Assembly: GCF_000757905.1 (NCBI RefSeq)
Contig: NZ_JRLH01000008.1
Reading direction: 5' to 3' (one strand)
DNA length: 64,000 nucleotides
Origin: Arsenophonus nilaparvatae
GTDB lineage: Bacteria; Pseudomonadota; Gammaproteobacteria; Enterobacterales; Enterobacteriaceae
In this document: positions 1 to 9,049 of the stretch, piece after piece
How positions within the stretch are numbered: the first letter of the stretch is position 1
How the letters are laid out: each line of letters starts with the position of its first letter
Position numbers and translations under genes: made by a program
The notes under the pieces: model-generated
Database searches by the model: none
The model's input: the letters and a program-made list of their open reading frames with translations, nothing else
What the model was told of the DNA's origin: nothing

Positions 1-25
1 CCGGGGATCCCACGTACAACGACAC

Positions 26-325
26 CTAGACCACTATTTTACTTTTTAAATCATGGTTGGTTTGGTCATGTTGACAAATTTGATTTAATTCTTCGATCAC
101 ATCACGTAGGTGGAGATTAATTTCATTGATCTCTTTGAGATTGTTATCTAGATTAACCAGCTTTCGTTGCAGCGGATATTTGAATTTTACACTTTTAGCA
201 TAGTGTTCATCTTTATCTTTGCGAAAATAAATCTTTAGAATGTCATGATTTGCTTCTTGGCGAAGGGTGTAGTGATCGATATCTTCAGGTTGAGTGATCC
301 CTAAGCTTTTTAAGTTATCATACAT
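26..325 (-). CDS. yaeH: YaeH, UPF0325/DUF3461 family protein, C-terminally truncated
   Basis: This is the small conserved gammaproteobacterial protein YaeH, of unknown function, which sits beside dapD in enterics. The recognisable part starts MYDNLKSLGIT and runs through LRQEANHDILKIYF and AKSVKFKYPLQRK. An in-frame ATG at 358 exists, but the family starts at MYDNLK (ATG at 325), which has a TTAGG ribosome site about 7 nt upstream. The product is about 99 residues against about 128 in E. coli. Homology stops after KSKI, and the reading frame then ends within three codons in sequence unrelated to the family. The usual C-terminal helix is therefore missing. It is probably a broken allele, but a shortened working protein cannot be excluded. 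Confidence 0.85.
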   Translation of the reverse strand: MYDNLKSLGITQPEDIDHYTLRQEANHDILKIYFRKDKDEHYAKSVKFKYPLQRKLVNLDNNLKEINEINLHLRDVIEELNQICQHDQTNHDLKSKIVV

Positions 326-424
326 ATTAATACCTAACGGAATAAGGTTATCTAACAATTGTTACAGATTAGCATAATAATAAGGCTAAGCGGATATTCA
401 ATTGATAATCCGCTATGATAAATT

Positions 425-1249
425 TTAGTCTATTGTTCTTAGTAACTCATTAATGCCAACTTTCTTTCTAGTCTTGTCATCGACTTTTTTGACAATCACT
501 GCGCAATATAGGCTGTAGTTGCCATTTTTGGCCGGTAAATTACCCGCGACGACGACCGAGCCGGCTGGAATTCGGCCATAGAGAATTTCACCGCTTTCCC
601 TATCATAAATTTTGGTGCTCTGGCCAATATAGACGCCCATTGAGATAACCGAGCCTTCTTCAACAATGACCCCTTCAACAATTTCAGAGCGAGCACCAAT
701 AAAACAGTTATCTTCGATAATAGTTGGATTAGCTTGCAAGGGTTCTAGCACACCACCAATACCAACACCACCGGATAAGTGAACATTTTTACCAATTTGC
801 GCACAAGAGCCAACTGTTGCCCAGGTATCTATCATCGATCCTTCGTCAATATAGGCACCAATATTAACGTAAGATGGCATTAAAACGGTATTTCGGGCGA
901 TAAACGCACCTTTTCGAGCCGTTGCTGGTGGAACAACTCTAAATCCTTCTTGTTGAAAACGAGCATGATCATACTCAGCAAATTTCATGGCTACTTTGTC
1001 AAAATAGCGGCTTTCTGCACCTTCGATTAATCGATTATCATTGATACGAAAAGAGAGTAGCACGGCTTTTTTAAGCCATTGATGTGTTGTCCATTGTCCA
1101 TCTATCTTTTCAGCGACTCTTAACTGGCCTTTGTCAAGTTGAGTGATCACCTGATTGATTGCATCACTTAGTTGAACATTGGTCGTCGCGGGTGTGATTT
1201 CTGCGCGATGTTCAAAAGCATTTTCAATAATGGTTTTAAGTTGCTCCAT
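425..1249 (-). CDS. dapD: 2,3,4,5-tetrahydropyridine-2,6-dicarboxylate N-succinyltransferase
   Basis: DapD transfers succinyl from succinyl-CoA to tetrahydrodipicolinate in the lysine and meso-diaminopimelate pathway, so it feeds both protein and peptidoglycan synthesis in the cytoplasm. The sequence is nearly collinear with E. coli DapD (274 residues). It has an N-terminal helical domain with GQWTTHQWLKKAVLLSFR, then a left-handed beta-helix of hexapeptide repeats with NIGAYIDEGSMIDTWATVGS and IGGVLEPLQANPTIIEDNCF. The end LLRTID matches the family. An ATG at 1261 adds MSNF, but the family begins at the MEQL-type start (ATG at 1249). A GAGG motif lies just before the upper ATG, so either start may be used. 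It lies 26 nt downstream of glnD and is probably co-transcribed with it. Confidence 0.97.
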   Translation of the reverse strand: MEQLKTIIENAFEHRAEITPATTNVQLSDAINQVITQLDKGQLRVAEKIDGQWTTHQWLKKAVLLSFRINDNRLIEGAESRYFDKVAMKFAEYDHARFQQEGFRVVPPATARKGAFIARNTVLMPSYVNIGAYIDEGSMIDTWATVGSCAQIGKNVHLSGGVGIGGVLEPLQANPTIIEDNCFIGARSEIVEGVIVEEGSVISMGVYIGQSTKIYDRESGEILYGRIPAGSVVVAGNLPAKNGNYSLYCAVIVKKVDDKTRKKVGINELLRTID

Positions 1250-1275
1250 AAAATTACTCATCCTCTGGGTTGTAA

Positions 1276-3939
1276 TTATTTAACATGTTTACTATTTTCT
1301 TTATCTATTGCAGTCAGGGCTTGGGTCAATTTTTCTGCCAGTTTATGTTGTCTATTTTGATCGAGTGCCTGGTTGTTTTGATCAGTAAGTACAAACAAAT
1401 CCTCAACTCTTTCTCCAATCGTTGTGATCCTAGCTCCGTGTAAGAGCACGGCCATTTCAGTAAATATATTACCGATCTGTGCCAATAATCCGGGTTGATC
1501 GAGGGCGACAAGCTCCATATAAGTCCGCCTGCCATTAAAATTGGGCAAAAAGTGTACTTTAGTTGGTACGTTAAAATGGCGAAATCTATGATGGGCGTTA
1601 CGTGTTTTCAAGGTTTTGCTATTTGGGGTCTTAATAACTTTTAATAAGGCTTGGCGAATATTTTCATAGCGATCATGAGCCAACGGTTGTCCTTTAGGAT
1701 CTAATACCACAAAAGTATCCATCGTCATATTATCTTTGTTAGTAAAGATTTGGGCGCTATGGATATTAAGATTTCGTCTATCAAGTTCTCCAGCAACCGC
1801 GGCAAATAGAGATGGTCGATCTGGACACCAGATAAAAATTTCAGTACCACCATGCACAGATACGGTACTGATCAGTATTAATGGTTCATTTAAATTGTGT
1901 TTTAATAAAGCGCTAGCGTGCCAGGCAAGTTGCTGGGGAGTATGGCGTAAAAAATAATCAGCATGGCAGCGTGACCATAATTTTTTCAGCTCACCTTGAT
2001 CAATATTTTTTTCGCCTAGCTGGGTTAACGCTTGCAAGCGATTGGATTGGATCCGTTGACGTAAAGTGGGTATTGCTTGCGTATCTTGATTTAATTGATT
2101 TTTAGTTAATAGATACAGCTCTTTTAATAGACTCTGTTTCCAGCTATTCCATAAGCTATTATTGGTTGCACATATATCGGCAACAGTTAGACACAAAAGA
2201 TAATCCAGCCGGTTTATTGATTTCACTTCACTGGCAAATTGTTTAATAACAATTGGATCTTGAATATCACGCCGTTGAGCGGTCACTGACATCAAAAGAT
2301 GTTGACGTACAAGCCAAGCAATTAAGGATGAATCATGTTCAGATAGGCCGTGTGCTAGGGCAAATTGTTTTGCATCTTCCGCGCCCAGTTCAGAGTGATC
2401 ACCTTTTCTGCCTTTAGCGATATCATGAAACATAGCCGCCAGCCGTAAAATTTCAGGCTGAGCAAGCTTGGTATAAATGGCAACGCACAAAGGATGTTGG
2501 TGACTATTATTTTGGTCAGCAAATTGATCAAGTTTTTGTAATACGCGAATAGTATGTTCATCGACGGTGTAAGTATGAAAAAGATCAAATTGCATTTGGC
2601 CAACAATATTTTGCCAAACTGGCGTATAAGCACTAAGTACATCGTGTAAGTGCATGGGTACAATGGCACCTTTTACCGCTCTGGGGTGGCGCAAAATAGT
2701 AATAAAAATTTCACGAGCAATTGGGATTTCACACAGAGGTTTAGTCAGTTTTTGACAAGCAAAACGCAATTGACGCAGTGTAGCTGAGTATATTCCTTGA
2801 ATATTTTCCTGTTCGGCCATTTGATGAAATAGCTGCAATATGGCTGCGGGTTGACGATCGAAAAGAGTGCTATCAATCAGATCGATGAGATTTCCTCTAA
2901 GTTGAAATTGATTACCAAGTTTATGTGGTGCGGCTAGGTTTTTTTCGCTAAGAATGGCTTCATCAAACAGTTGTAGCAGCATGCTATTGAGTTCTCGCAC
3001 ACGTCGTGTGACACGATAATAGTCTTTCATCATTTGCTCAACGGGCTGATTGTCTTTACCTTGATAACCAAGTAAGCGGGCAACATTTAATTGATGTTCA
3101 AATAGTAGGCGATTGTCATAACGTTTTATCATTAAATGCAGCGCAAATCGAATACGAAGCAAAAAATTTAAACATATTTTTAATTCTCGATATTCTGCTT
3201 GACTTAGAAAGTCGAAATGAACTGTCTGCTCAATGGTGGTTGCACCAAAATGTCGGCGTGCGACCCATAACAGTATGTGAATATCACGTAAACCGCCGGG
3301 ACTACTTTTGATATCTGGCTCAAGGTTGTAACTGGTACTATGATAACGTTGGTGACGCAACTGTTGTTCACTACGTTTGGCAGCAAAAAATTTATCAGAC
3401 GGCCAAAAATTATCGCTATATATTGCTTGCTGTAATGATAGAAACAGAGCTTGATCGCCACAAATTAACCTTGATTCAAATAGATTAGTTGCGATAGACA
3501 GATCTGTTTGTCCTGCCTGTAAACATTCTTCTAATGTGCGCACACTATGGCCAACTTGAAAACCCAAGTCCCACAGTAGAGTAATAAATTGACCAATCTT
3601 AGTGGTGATAGCGGTAGCTAAAGGATGTTGACTTAAAATTAATAAATCTATATCTGACAGTGGATGTAATTCTTGTCGGCCATAACCACCCACGGCAATT
3701 AATGATAATTGGGGAATTAGCTCGAAACGATTAATTTGCCAAACACGCTGGAGCAACTTATCAAGATAATTGCTACGGACGGCAATAAGTTCAGCGGCGG
3801 CAACTCCCTCCTTGAAAGATTGTTCTAACCATTTTTGCAATCGCTCTACCTGTTGTTTTAGTAAAGGTAAAGTAAAATCCTCTTGAGATAATTTATCAAG
3901 CGCAAGGACGAGGGTGACAGGCTGATTACTTTTCATCAT
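1276..3939 (-). CDS. glnD: Bifunctional uridylyltransferase/uridylyl-removing enzyme GlnD
   Basis: GlnD senses glutamine and adds or removes UMP on the PII proteins, controlling nitrogen metabolism. At 887 residues it is full length (E. coli 890). The nucleotidyltransferase signature GGYGRQELHPLSDIDLLIL is at about residues 84-102. An HD phosphohydrolase motif, HDIAKGRKGDH, near residue 505 gives the uridylyl-removing activity. Two C-terminal ACT-type regulatory domains (from about 700, and from about 815 with ELVALDQPGLLAQIG) bind glutamine. The start is MMKSNQ at 3939; either of the two adjacent Met codons could be used. All domains look intact, so nitrogen sensing seems retained despite decay elsewhere in the window. 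Confidence 0.97.
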   Translation of the reverse strand: MMKSNQPVTLVLALDKLSQEDFTLPLLKQQVERLQKWLEQSFKEGVAAAELIAVRSNYLDKLLQRVWQINRFELIPQLSLIAVGGYGRQELHPLSDIDLLILSQHPLATAITTKIGQFITLLWDLGFQVGHSVRTLEECLQAGQTDLSIATNLFESRLICGDQALFLSLQQAIYSDNFWPSDKFFAAKRSEQQLRHQRYHSTSYNLEPDIKSSPGGLRDIHILLWVARRHFGATTIEQTVHFDFLSQAEYRELKICLNFLLRIRFALHLMIKRYDNRLLFEHQLNVARLLGYQGKDNQPVEQMMKDYYRVTRRVRELNSMLLQLFDEAILSEKNLAAPHKLGNQFQLRGNLIDLIDSTLFDRQPAAILQLFHQMAEQENIQGIYSATLRQLRFACQKLTKPLCEIPIAREIFITILRHPRAVKGAIVPMHLHDVLSAYTPVWQNIVGQMQFDLFHTYTVDEHTIRVLQKLDQFADQNNSHQHPLCVAIYTKLAQPEILRLAAMFHDIAKGRKGDHSELGAEDAKQFALAHGLSEHDSSLIAWLVRQHLLMSVTAQRRDIQDPIVIKQFASEVKSINRLDYLLCLTVADICATNNSLWNSWKQSLLKELYLLTKNQLNQDTQAIPTLRQRIQSNRLQALTQLGEKNIDQGELKKLWSRCHADYFLRHTPQQLAWHASALLKHNLNEPLILISTVSVHGGTEIFIWCPDRPSLFAAVAGELDRRNLNIHSAQIFTNKDNMTMDTFVVLDPKGQPLAHDRYENIRQALLKVIKTPNSKTLKTRNAHHRFRHFNVPTKVHFLPNFNGRRTYMELVALDQPGLLAQIGNIFTEMAVLLHGARITTIGERVEDLFVLTDQNNQALDQNRQHKLAEKLTQALTAIDKENSKHVK

Positions 3940-4075
3940 GGTATTATAACCGCGAAATTGCTGGAGGAGATCTGATTATGCGATCACTAGTAAATGGTAT
4001 GAATAGACAATAAAAAGCAGTAAAACAATATCATTAAGGTAAAAGCCTCCAAAATTATGGAGGCCAATCTGAAAA

Positions 4076-4873
4076 TTATCTATTCACTAATATAGCCGAA
4101 ATAAATGGCTCTTCTTCTTTCCGTAAGGTAAAAATTTCACACCCATCGTCGGTGACAGCTAAAGTATGTTCATATTGTGCCGACCAACCTCGATCTTTTG
4201 TTTTTACTGTCCAGCCATCTTTCATTGTTCTAATACGATGATCGCCGGTATTTACCATTGGTTCGATAGTAAAAGTCATGCCTTTTTGCAGTATCACACC
4301 ACCATCATCAGCATCGTAATGTAATACTTGAGGTTCTTCATGAAAGACTCGACCAATACCATGGCCACAATATTCGCGCACGACAGAAAAATGATGCTGT
4401 TGAACAAATTGCTGAATTGCCTGACCTATCGTCCGTAAACGAATACCAGGTTTGACCATTTTTAAAGCAAGATAAAGGCTTTCTTGTGTTACCTTACACA
4501 ACCGTTCGCCTTGAATGGTTGGTTTGCCCACAATAAACATTTTGGAGGTGTCACCATGGAAGCCATTTTTAATAACGGTGACATCAATATTAATGATATC
4601 ACCTTCTTTTAAGATTTTTTCATCACTCGGAATACCATGACAAATAACATCATTAACGGATGTACAGATAGATTTAGGAAAGCCATGATAATTTAAACAG
4701 GCTGGGATAGCTTGCTGTTTTTCGACGATATGTGAGTGACAGATGCGATCAAGTTCACCGGTGGAAATGCCCGGTTTTATGTAAGGTTCAATAATTTCTA
4801 ACACTTCCGCCGCCAAATGTCCGGCGATACGCATTTTCTGAATATCTTCTTCCGTTTTAATTGAGATAGCCAT
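4076..4873 (-). CDS. map: Type I methionine aminopeptidase
   Basis: Map removes the initiator methionine from nascent proteins and is essential in bacteria. The 265 residues match the family length (E. coli 264). The pita-bread metal site is visible: the substrate-binding His in DVICHGIPS (about 79), Asp in NIDVTV (about 97), Asp in FHGDTSKMF (about 108), His in GHGIGRVFHEEP, Glu in FTIEPM, and a final Glu in AQYEHT. It is divergent from rpsB, as in E. coli, across a 605-bp gap. It precedes glnD by about 136 bp with no strong terminator seen between them. Confidence 0.97.
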   Translation of the reverse strand: MAISIKTEEDIQKMRIAGHLAAEVLEIIEPYIKPGISTGELDRICHSHIVEKQQAIPACLNYHGFPKSICTSVNDVICHGIPSDEKILKEGDIINIDVTVIKNGFHGDTSKMFIVGKPTIQGERLCKVTQESLYLALKMVKPGIRLRTIGQAIQQFVQQHHFSVVREYCGHGIGRVFHEEPQVLHYDADDGGVILQKGMTFTIEPMVNTGDHRIRTMKDGWTVKTKDRGWSAQYEHTLAVTDDGCEIFTLRKEEEPFISAILVNR

Positions 4874-5370
4874 GAATTCTGCCTATTTATGCTGATTTAA
4901 ATGAGTAAAAATGCACTTATCAGCCAATTATGTTGATTAAATATAAATACTGTATGTTGACGGTTATGTTAGCAGCGAAGCGCAGTTATGCCAACTAACG
5001 ACTTAACATATCAATTTTTTTTTAAATATGAAAATAGCCAAAAAGTAATGTTTGGTTATTTTAAATTGAATTATTACTAGTAAACTGTAAAAAAATCATA
5101 AAAATTAAGATATTAGTAATAGAACACAATAAAATATTGTTAAAGTAAATTTTATTCAGAAATGAATATTATTCATTTCTGAATAAGCAATACTAATTGT
5201 CGGTGTTATTTTTTTATTAAGCTAAATGACTTAAGCGTAGAAAAATATAACTATAGCTGGTGTTTTTGGTTATTTTATGATATAAAGCGCGCCGGCATTC
5301 TATGTATTTTATAATAGAAAAACATAGATTAGCTCTAACATAAACTTAACTGTGTTATAACACACACAGA
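4874..5370. other. Long divergent intergenic region between map and the rpsB leader
   Basis: This very AT-rich stretch holds no open reading frame with recognisable similarity. It must carry the promoters of map (minus) and of rpsB-tsf (plus). A TATAAA followed by the GC-rich discriminator GCGCGCC at 5281-5293 resembles a growth-rate-regulated -10 region, but I see no good -35 element. A perfect palindrome at 5154-5184 is listed separately. Confidence 0.5.
5154..5184. repeat. Perfect inverted repeat, 14-bp arms with 3-nt loop
   Basis: The arms ATTCAGAAATGAAT and ATTCATTTCTGAAT are exact reverse complements separated by ATT. Neither strand has a following T tract, so it is not an ordinary intrinsic terminator. 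It lies about 280 bp upstream of map and 300 bp upstream of rpsB. It could be a protein-binding site, a mobile palindrome or an RNA hairpin; the sequence alone does not decide. Confidence 0.7.
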
Positions 5371-5478
5371 TCGGCACATTTTCCGGGGTGCTCTTATGTA
5401 GGAAAATCTACAGCTAATGAGTCGGGGAATGGGATCTGTGGAGGCATAACCCCAATTTACTAAATTATAGAGGTTTAA
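5371..5478 (+). promoter_or_regulatory. rpsB mRNA leader (S2 autoregulatory element; t44/tff RNA region)
   Basis: The 100 nt before rpsB closely match the enterobacterial rpsB leader as I recall it, including GGGGTGCTCTTATG, GGAGGCATAACCCC and AATTTACTAA. GGGGT near 5395 can pair with ACCCC near 5449. In E. coli this leader is the target for ribosomal protein S2 feedback repression of rpsB-tsf and is also reported as the small RNA t44/tff. Conservation here implies the same control. Confidence 0.75.
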
Positions 5479-6204
5479 ATGGCAACTGTTTCCATGCGCG
5501 ATATGCTTCAGGCGGGCGTTCACTTTGGTCACCAAACTCGTTACTGGAATCCAAAGATGAAAACTTATATCTTTGGTGCGCGCAACAAAGTGCATATCAT
5601 TAATTTGGAAAAAACTGTTCCAATGTTCAATGAAGCATTAGCTGAATTGACTAAAATTGCTTCACGAAAAGGCAAAATTCTGTTTGTTGGCACTAAGCGC
5701 GCAGCAAGCGAATCGATAAAAGAAGCGGCTAATAGTTGTGATCAGTATTTTGTTAACCACCGCTGGTTAGGTGGTATGCTGACTAACTGGAAAACCGTTC
5801 GTCAGTCTATTAAGCGCCTGAAAGATTTAGAAGCACAATCTCAGGATGGTACTTTTGATAAGTTGACCAAAAAAGAAGCGTTGATGCGTACCCGTGAGCT
5901 TAGCAAGTTAGAAAATAGTTTGGGTGGTATTAAAGAGATGGGCGGTTTGCCTGACGCTTTATTTGTTGTTGATGCGGAACATGAGCATATCGCTATAAAA
6001 GAAGCAAACAACTTAGGTATCCCTGTATTTGCGGTTGTTGATACTAACTCTGATCCAGATGGTGTTGATTATATCATCCCTGGTAATGATGATGCGATCC
6101 GTGCAGTTAAACTGTATCTGGATGCAGTTGCGAAAGCTGTCCATGAAGGTCGTTCTAAAGATCAGGCGATTAAACCAGAAGAAAACTTGATAGAAACTGA
6201 ATAA
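5479..6204 (+). CDS. rpsB: 30S ribosomal protein S2
   Basis: S2 is an essential protein of the small subunit that binds late, together with S1. The 241 residues equal the E. coli length. Diagnostic segments are MATVSMRDMLQAGVHFGHQT at the N-terminus, YIFGARNKVHIINLEKT, FVNHRWLGGMLTNWKT near residue 95, and PVFAVVDTNSDPDGVDY near 190. The ribosome site AGAGG is 5 nt from the ATG. It is co-transcribed with tsf through a partial terminator and autoregulated through the leader. Confidence 0.99.
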   Translation: MATVSMRDMLQAGVHFGHQTRYWNPKMKTYIFGARNKVHIINLEKTVPMFNEALAELTKIASRKGKILFVGTKRAASESIKEAANSCDQYFVNHRWLGGMLTNWKTVRQSIKRLKDLEAQSQDGTFDKLTKKEALMRTRELSKLENSLGGIKEMGGLPDALFVVDAEHEHIAIKEANNLGIPVFAVVDTNSDPDGVDYIIPGNDDAIRAVKLYLDAVAKAVHEGRSKDQAIKPEENLIETE

Positions 6205-6212
6205 TAAGGCCA

Positions 6213-6292
6213 GCTCTTCGTTAGTATAGAAGAGCCCTTATGGACCAGGTATTACAATATATTGGTTATAGGGGCCTAATTGGCTCCTTTTT
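6213..6292 (+). terminator. Two hairpins in the rpsB-tsf gap, the second a probable attenuating terminator
   Basis: The first stem-loop pairs GCTCTTC (6213-6219) with GAAGAGC (6229-6235). The second pairs AGGGGCC with GGCTCCT around 6270-6288 and is followed by a short T run. In E. coli a partial terminator between these genes adjusts the S2 to EF-Ts ratio, and the same role is inferred here. Confidence 0.65.
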
Positions 6293-6358
6293 ACTTATCA
6301 GAATGAGAATTGTCTGCATGGGATGATTTCCCATCAGATAGATTGAGGAATAAATCAC

Positions 6359-7210
6359 ATGTCTGGAATTACCGCTGCTTTGGTAAAAGAACTGCGCGAA
6401 CGTACTGGTGCAGGTATGATGGAATGTAAAAAAGCATTGGTTGAAGCTGATGGAAATATTGAATTAGCTATCGATAATATGCGTAAATCAGGTCAAGCAA
6501 AAGCGGCTAAGAAAGCCGGTCGAGTGGCTGCCGAAGGTGTAGTAATGGCGGAAATTTCTGCCGATGGCAAATTTGGTGCATTGCTTGAGTTGAATTGTGA
6601 AACGGATTTTGTGGCTAAGGATGCGAGTTTTGTAGCATTTGGTAATGAAGTACTAAAATTCGTTGTGGCAAATAAATTGTCAAATATTGAAGAATTAAAG
6701 GCAAAATTTGAAGAACAACGTACAGCAATCGTTGCCAAGATTGGTGAAAATATTAATATTCGCCGAGTCGAGATCCTACAAGGTGAAAAAATCGGCTGTT
6801 ATTTACATGGTGCTCGTATTGGCGTTCTTGTGTCTGCAAACGGTGCGGATGATGAGCTTATTAAACATATTGCTATGCATATTGCGGCGAGCAAACCCGA
6901 ATATGTTACACCAGCAGATGTACCAGCCGATGTTGTCGCTCATGAGCATCAAATTCAATTAGATATAGCAATGCAATCTGGTAAACCTCGTGAAATTGCG
7001 GAAAAAATGGTAACTGGCCGCATGAATAAATTTACCGGTGAGATCTCTTTAACTGGCCAACAATTTGTTATGGATCCAAGTAAAACAGTTGGTACGTTGC
7101 TAAAAGAGAAAAATGCAACAGTGACTAACTTTATCCGTTTTGAAGTTGGTGAAGGTATCGAAAAAGTAGAAACTGATTTTGCTGCTGAAGTCGCGGCAAT
7201 GAGTAAATAA
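6359..7210 (+). CDS. tsf: Elongation factor Ts
   Basis: EF-Ts is the nucleotide exchange factor that recycles EF-Tu from GDP to GTP. The 283 residues match E. coli EF-Ts. It begins with the UBA-like module (LVKELRERTGAGMMECKKAL), and the TDFV motif that contacts EF-Tu is seen in NCETDFVAKD near residue 80. The subdomain with HIAMHIAASKP follows, and the C-terminal module ends FAAEVAAMSK. The ribosome site is GAGGAA before ATG 6359. It is the second gene of the rpsB operon. Confidence 0.99.
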   Translation: MSGITAALVKELRERTGAGMMECKKALVEADGNIELAIDNMRKSGQAKAAKKAGRVAAEGVVMAEISADGKFGALLELNCETDFVAKDASFVAFGNEVLKFVVANKLSNIEELKAKFEEQRTAIVAKIGENINIRRVEILQGEKIGCYLHGARIGVLVSANGADDELIKHIAMHIAASKPEYVTPADVPADVVAHEHQIQLDIAMQSGKPREIAEKMVTGRMNKFTGEISLTGQQFVMDPSKTVGTLLKEKNATVTNFIRFEVGEGIEKVETDFAAEVAAMSK

Positions 7211-7228
7211 TGATACCAATTGTTAAAT

Positions 7229-7255
7229 AGAGCCGCCAATAGGCGGTTCTGTTTT
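7229..7255 (+). terminator. Rho-independent terminator after tsf
   Basis: The stem AGAGCCGCC/GGCGGTTCT has a 4-nt AATA loop, followed by GTTTT. It lies 20 nt past the tsf stop and closes the rpsB-tsf operon. The following 245 nt up to pyrH are AT-rich and must hold the pyrH promoter; I see no other feature there. Confidence 0.85.
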
Positions 7256-7500
7256 ATCTAATATCGATAATTTATTTTTATCTGTCTGATAATACATTAT
7301 CAATGATAATTTATGTGTAAATATACCACTAAATTATTTAATTCAGCATATGCTTAATTCAACGGATTAGGGTTAGTATTTAGACTAAATTATCTTTTTC
7401 TAAAGTAATGAAGAAAAGTAATTAATCAAGTATTTTACATTCAGACTTTGAACTAAGAATTTTAAACCTTCAATAATTTATCTGCTCAGGACGAAACACC

Positions 7501-8229
7501 ATGGCAACTAATGCAAAACCAGTATATCAACGTATCTTGCTTAAGCTTAGTGGCGAAGCTCTACAAGGTTCAGAAGGTTTTGGTATTGATGCGAGCGTTT
7601 TAGATCTTATGGCACAAGAAATTAAGGAACTGGTAGAGTTAGCGATACAAGTTGGTGTCGTTATTGGTGGTGGCAACTTATTTCGTGGTGCAGGGCTAGC
7701 CGATGCTGGGATGAATCGTGTAGTTGGTGATCATATGGGAATGCTAGCGACAGTAATGAATGGATTAGCCATGCGTGATGCTTTACATCGTGCATATGTT
7801 AATGCCAGACTGATGTCTGCAATACCATTAAATGGTGTGTGTGACAATTATAGTTGGGCTGAGGCGATTAGTTTGCTTCGTAATGGCAAAGTTGTTATTT
7901 TCTCGGCCGGAACGGGCAACCCTTTCTTTACAACAGATTCAGCGGCTTGTTTACGAGGGATAGAAATTGAGGCGGATGTTGTTTTAAAAGCAACCAAAGT
8001 TGATGGCGTCTATTCTGCTGATCCATCGAAGAGTTCAGATGCGGTTTTTTATAATAAATTAACGTATCAGGACGTATTAGAACGCGAATTAAAAGTGATG
8101 GATTTGGCAGCATTTACGCTGGCTCGTGATCATAATTTACCTATTCGCGTTTTTAACATGAATAAACCCGGTGCGTTACGTCGAATTGTGATGGGTGAAA
8201 ATGAAGGCACGTTAATCTCGTGTGATTAA
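7501..8229 (+). CDS. pyrH: UMP kinase
   Basis: PyrH phosphorylates UMP to UDP in pyrimidine synthesis as a cytoplasmic hexamer regulated by GTP and UTP. The 242 residues match E. coli PyrH (241). Amino acid kinase fold motifs are RILLKLSGEAL at residues 11-21, VIGGGNLFRG near 55, and FSAGTGNPFFTTDSAACLRG near 137 for nucleotide binding. KATKVDGVYSADP follows. The ribosome site is AGGA about 8 nt before ATG. It is followed by frr after 117 nt. Confidence 0.98.
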   Translation: MATNAKPVYQRILLKLSGEALQGSEGFGIDASVLDLMAQEIKELVELAIQVGVVIGGGNLFRGAGLADAGMNRVVGDHMGMLATVMNGLAMRDALHRAYVNARLMSAIPLNGVCDNYSWAEAISLLRNGKVVIFSAGTGNPFFTTDSAACLRGIEIEADVVLKATKVDGVYSADPSKSSDAVFYNKLTYQDVLERELKVMDLAAFTLARDHNLPIRVFNMNKPGALRRIVMGENEGTLISCD

Positions 8230-8346
8230 TCTCCTGAGAGACATGGATGATTTTTGGCGGTATGATATTATCAGCATCGTTAAAATAATTGAATTGGGTT
8301 ATCGGTTATAGCCTAATATTTATAACCAGTTGCTAAGGGTTTAAAT

Positions 8347-8904
8347 GTGATTAATGAAATCAAAAAAGATGCTCAAGAGCGTATGGAAAAAAGCGTCGAA
8401 GCATTGAAAAGTCAAATTAATAAAGTTCGTACCGGCCGTGCATCGCCAAGTTTATTGGATGGTATCATGGTTGAATATTATGGTGCTGCAACGCCGTTAC
8501 GTCAGTTAGCGAATATTACCGCTGAGGATTCACGTACACTCGCCATTACTGTGTTTGATCGTACGTTAGCACCAGCAGTGGAAAAGGCCATTATGGCATC
8601 AGATCTAGGTCTTAATCCTTCTTCAGCAGGAACCATAATACGGGTGCCTTTACCACCGTTGACGGAAGAACGACGTAAGGATTTGATTAAAGTTGTCCGT
8701 AATGATGCTGAGCAGGGACGTGTATCTGTTCGTAATGCACGACGTGATGCGAATGATAAAATCAAGGCATTACTAAAAGATAAAGAAATTAGTGAGGATG
8801 ATGAACGTCGAGCACAAGATGAAATCCAGAAGTTGACCGATAATTTTATCAAAAAAGTTGATGAAGCTCTGGAACAAAAAGAAAAAGAATTGATGGAATT
8901 TTAA
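8347..8904 (+). CDS. frr: Ribosome recycling factor
   Basis: RRF splits post-termination ribosomes with EF-G. The 185 residues are family length. The three-helix bundle segments KVRTGRASPSLLDGI, AIMASDLGLNPSSAGT and LPPLTEERRKDLIK are intact. The start is GTG, as in E. coli; the nearby ATG at 8345 is followed directly by a stop. The ribosome site is AAGGG about 5 nt upstream. The C-terminus ends EKEKELMEF, as in the family. Confidence 0.98.
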   Translation: MINEIKKDAQERMEKSVEALKSQINKVRTGRASPSLLDGIMVEYYGAATPLRQLANITAEDSRTLAITVFDRTLAPAVEKAIMASDLGLNPSSAGTIIRVPLPPLTEERRKDLIKVVRNDAEQGRVSVRNARRDANDKIKALLKDKEISEDDERRAQDEIQKLTDNFIKKVDEALEQKEKELMEF

Positions 8905-8914
8905 ACATTTTTAT

Positions 8915-8958
8915 AATAAAGCCATAAGCTATATAAAAGTAAGTATGGCTTTATTATA
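8915..8958 (+). terminator. Terminator hairpin after frr
   Basis: The 12-bp arms AATAAAGCCATA and TATGGCTTTATT flank a 17-nt loop, and the 3' arm itself ends in T-rich sequence. It lies 10 nt after the frr stop and separates frr from dxr. Confidence 0.7.
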
Positions 8959-9049
8959 TCTTTAAATTTATTGCTCCATTTTATGTTATGCTATATGGCT
9001 GAGTTAAGAATAATTCTTTTTAATTAAATAGTAGAGCATATATATCACA

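Noticed and set aside
1..12. CCGGGGATCC at the very start resembles a cloning-vector polylinker
   Set aside because: Ten bases are too few to claim vector sequence, and the following bases do not continue the polylinker.
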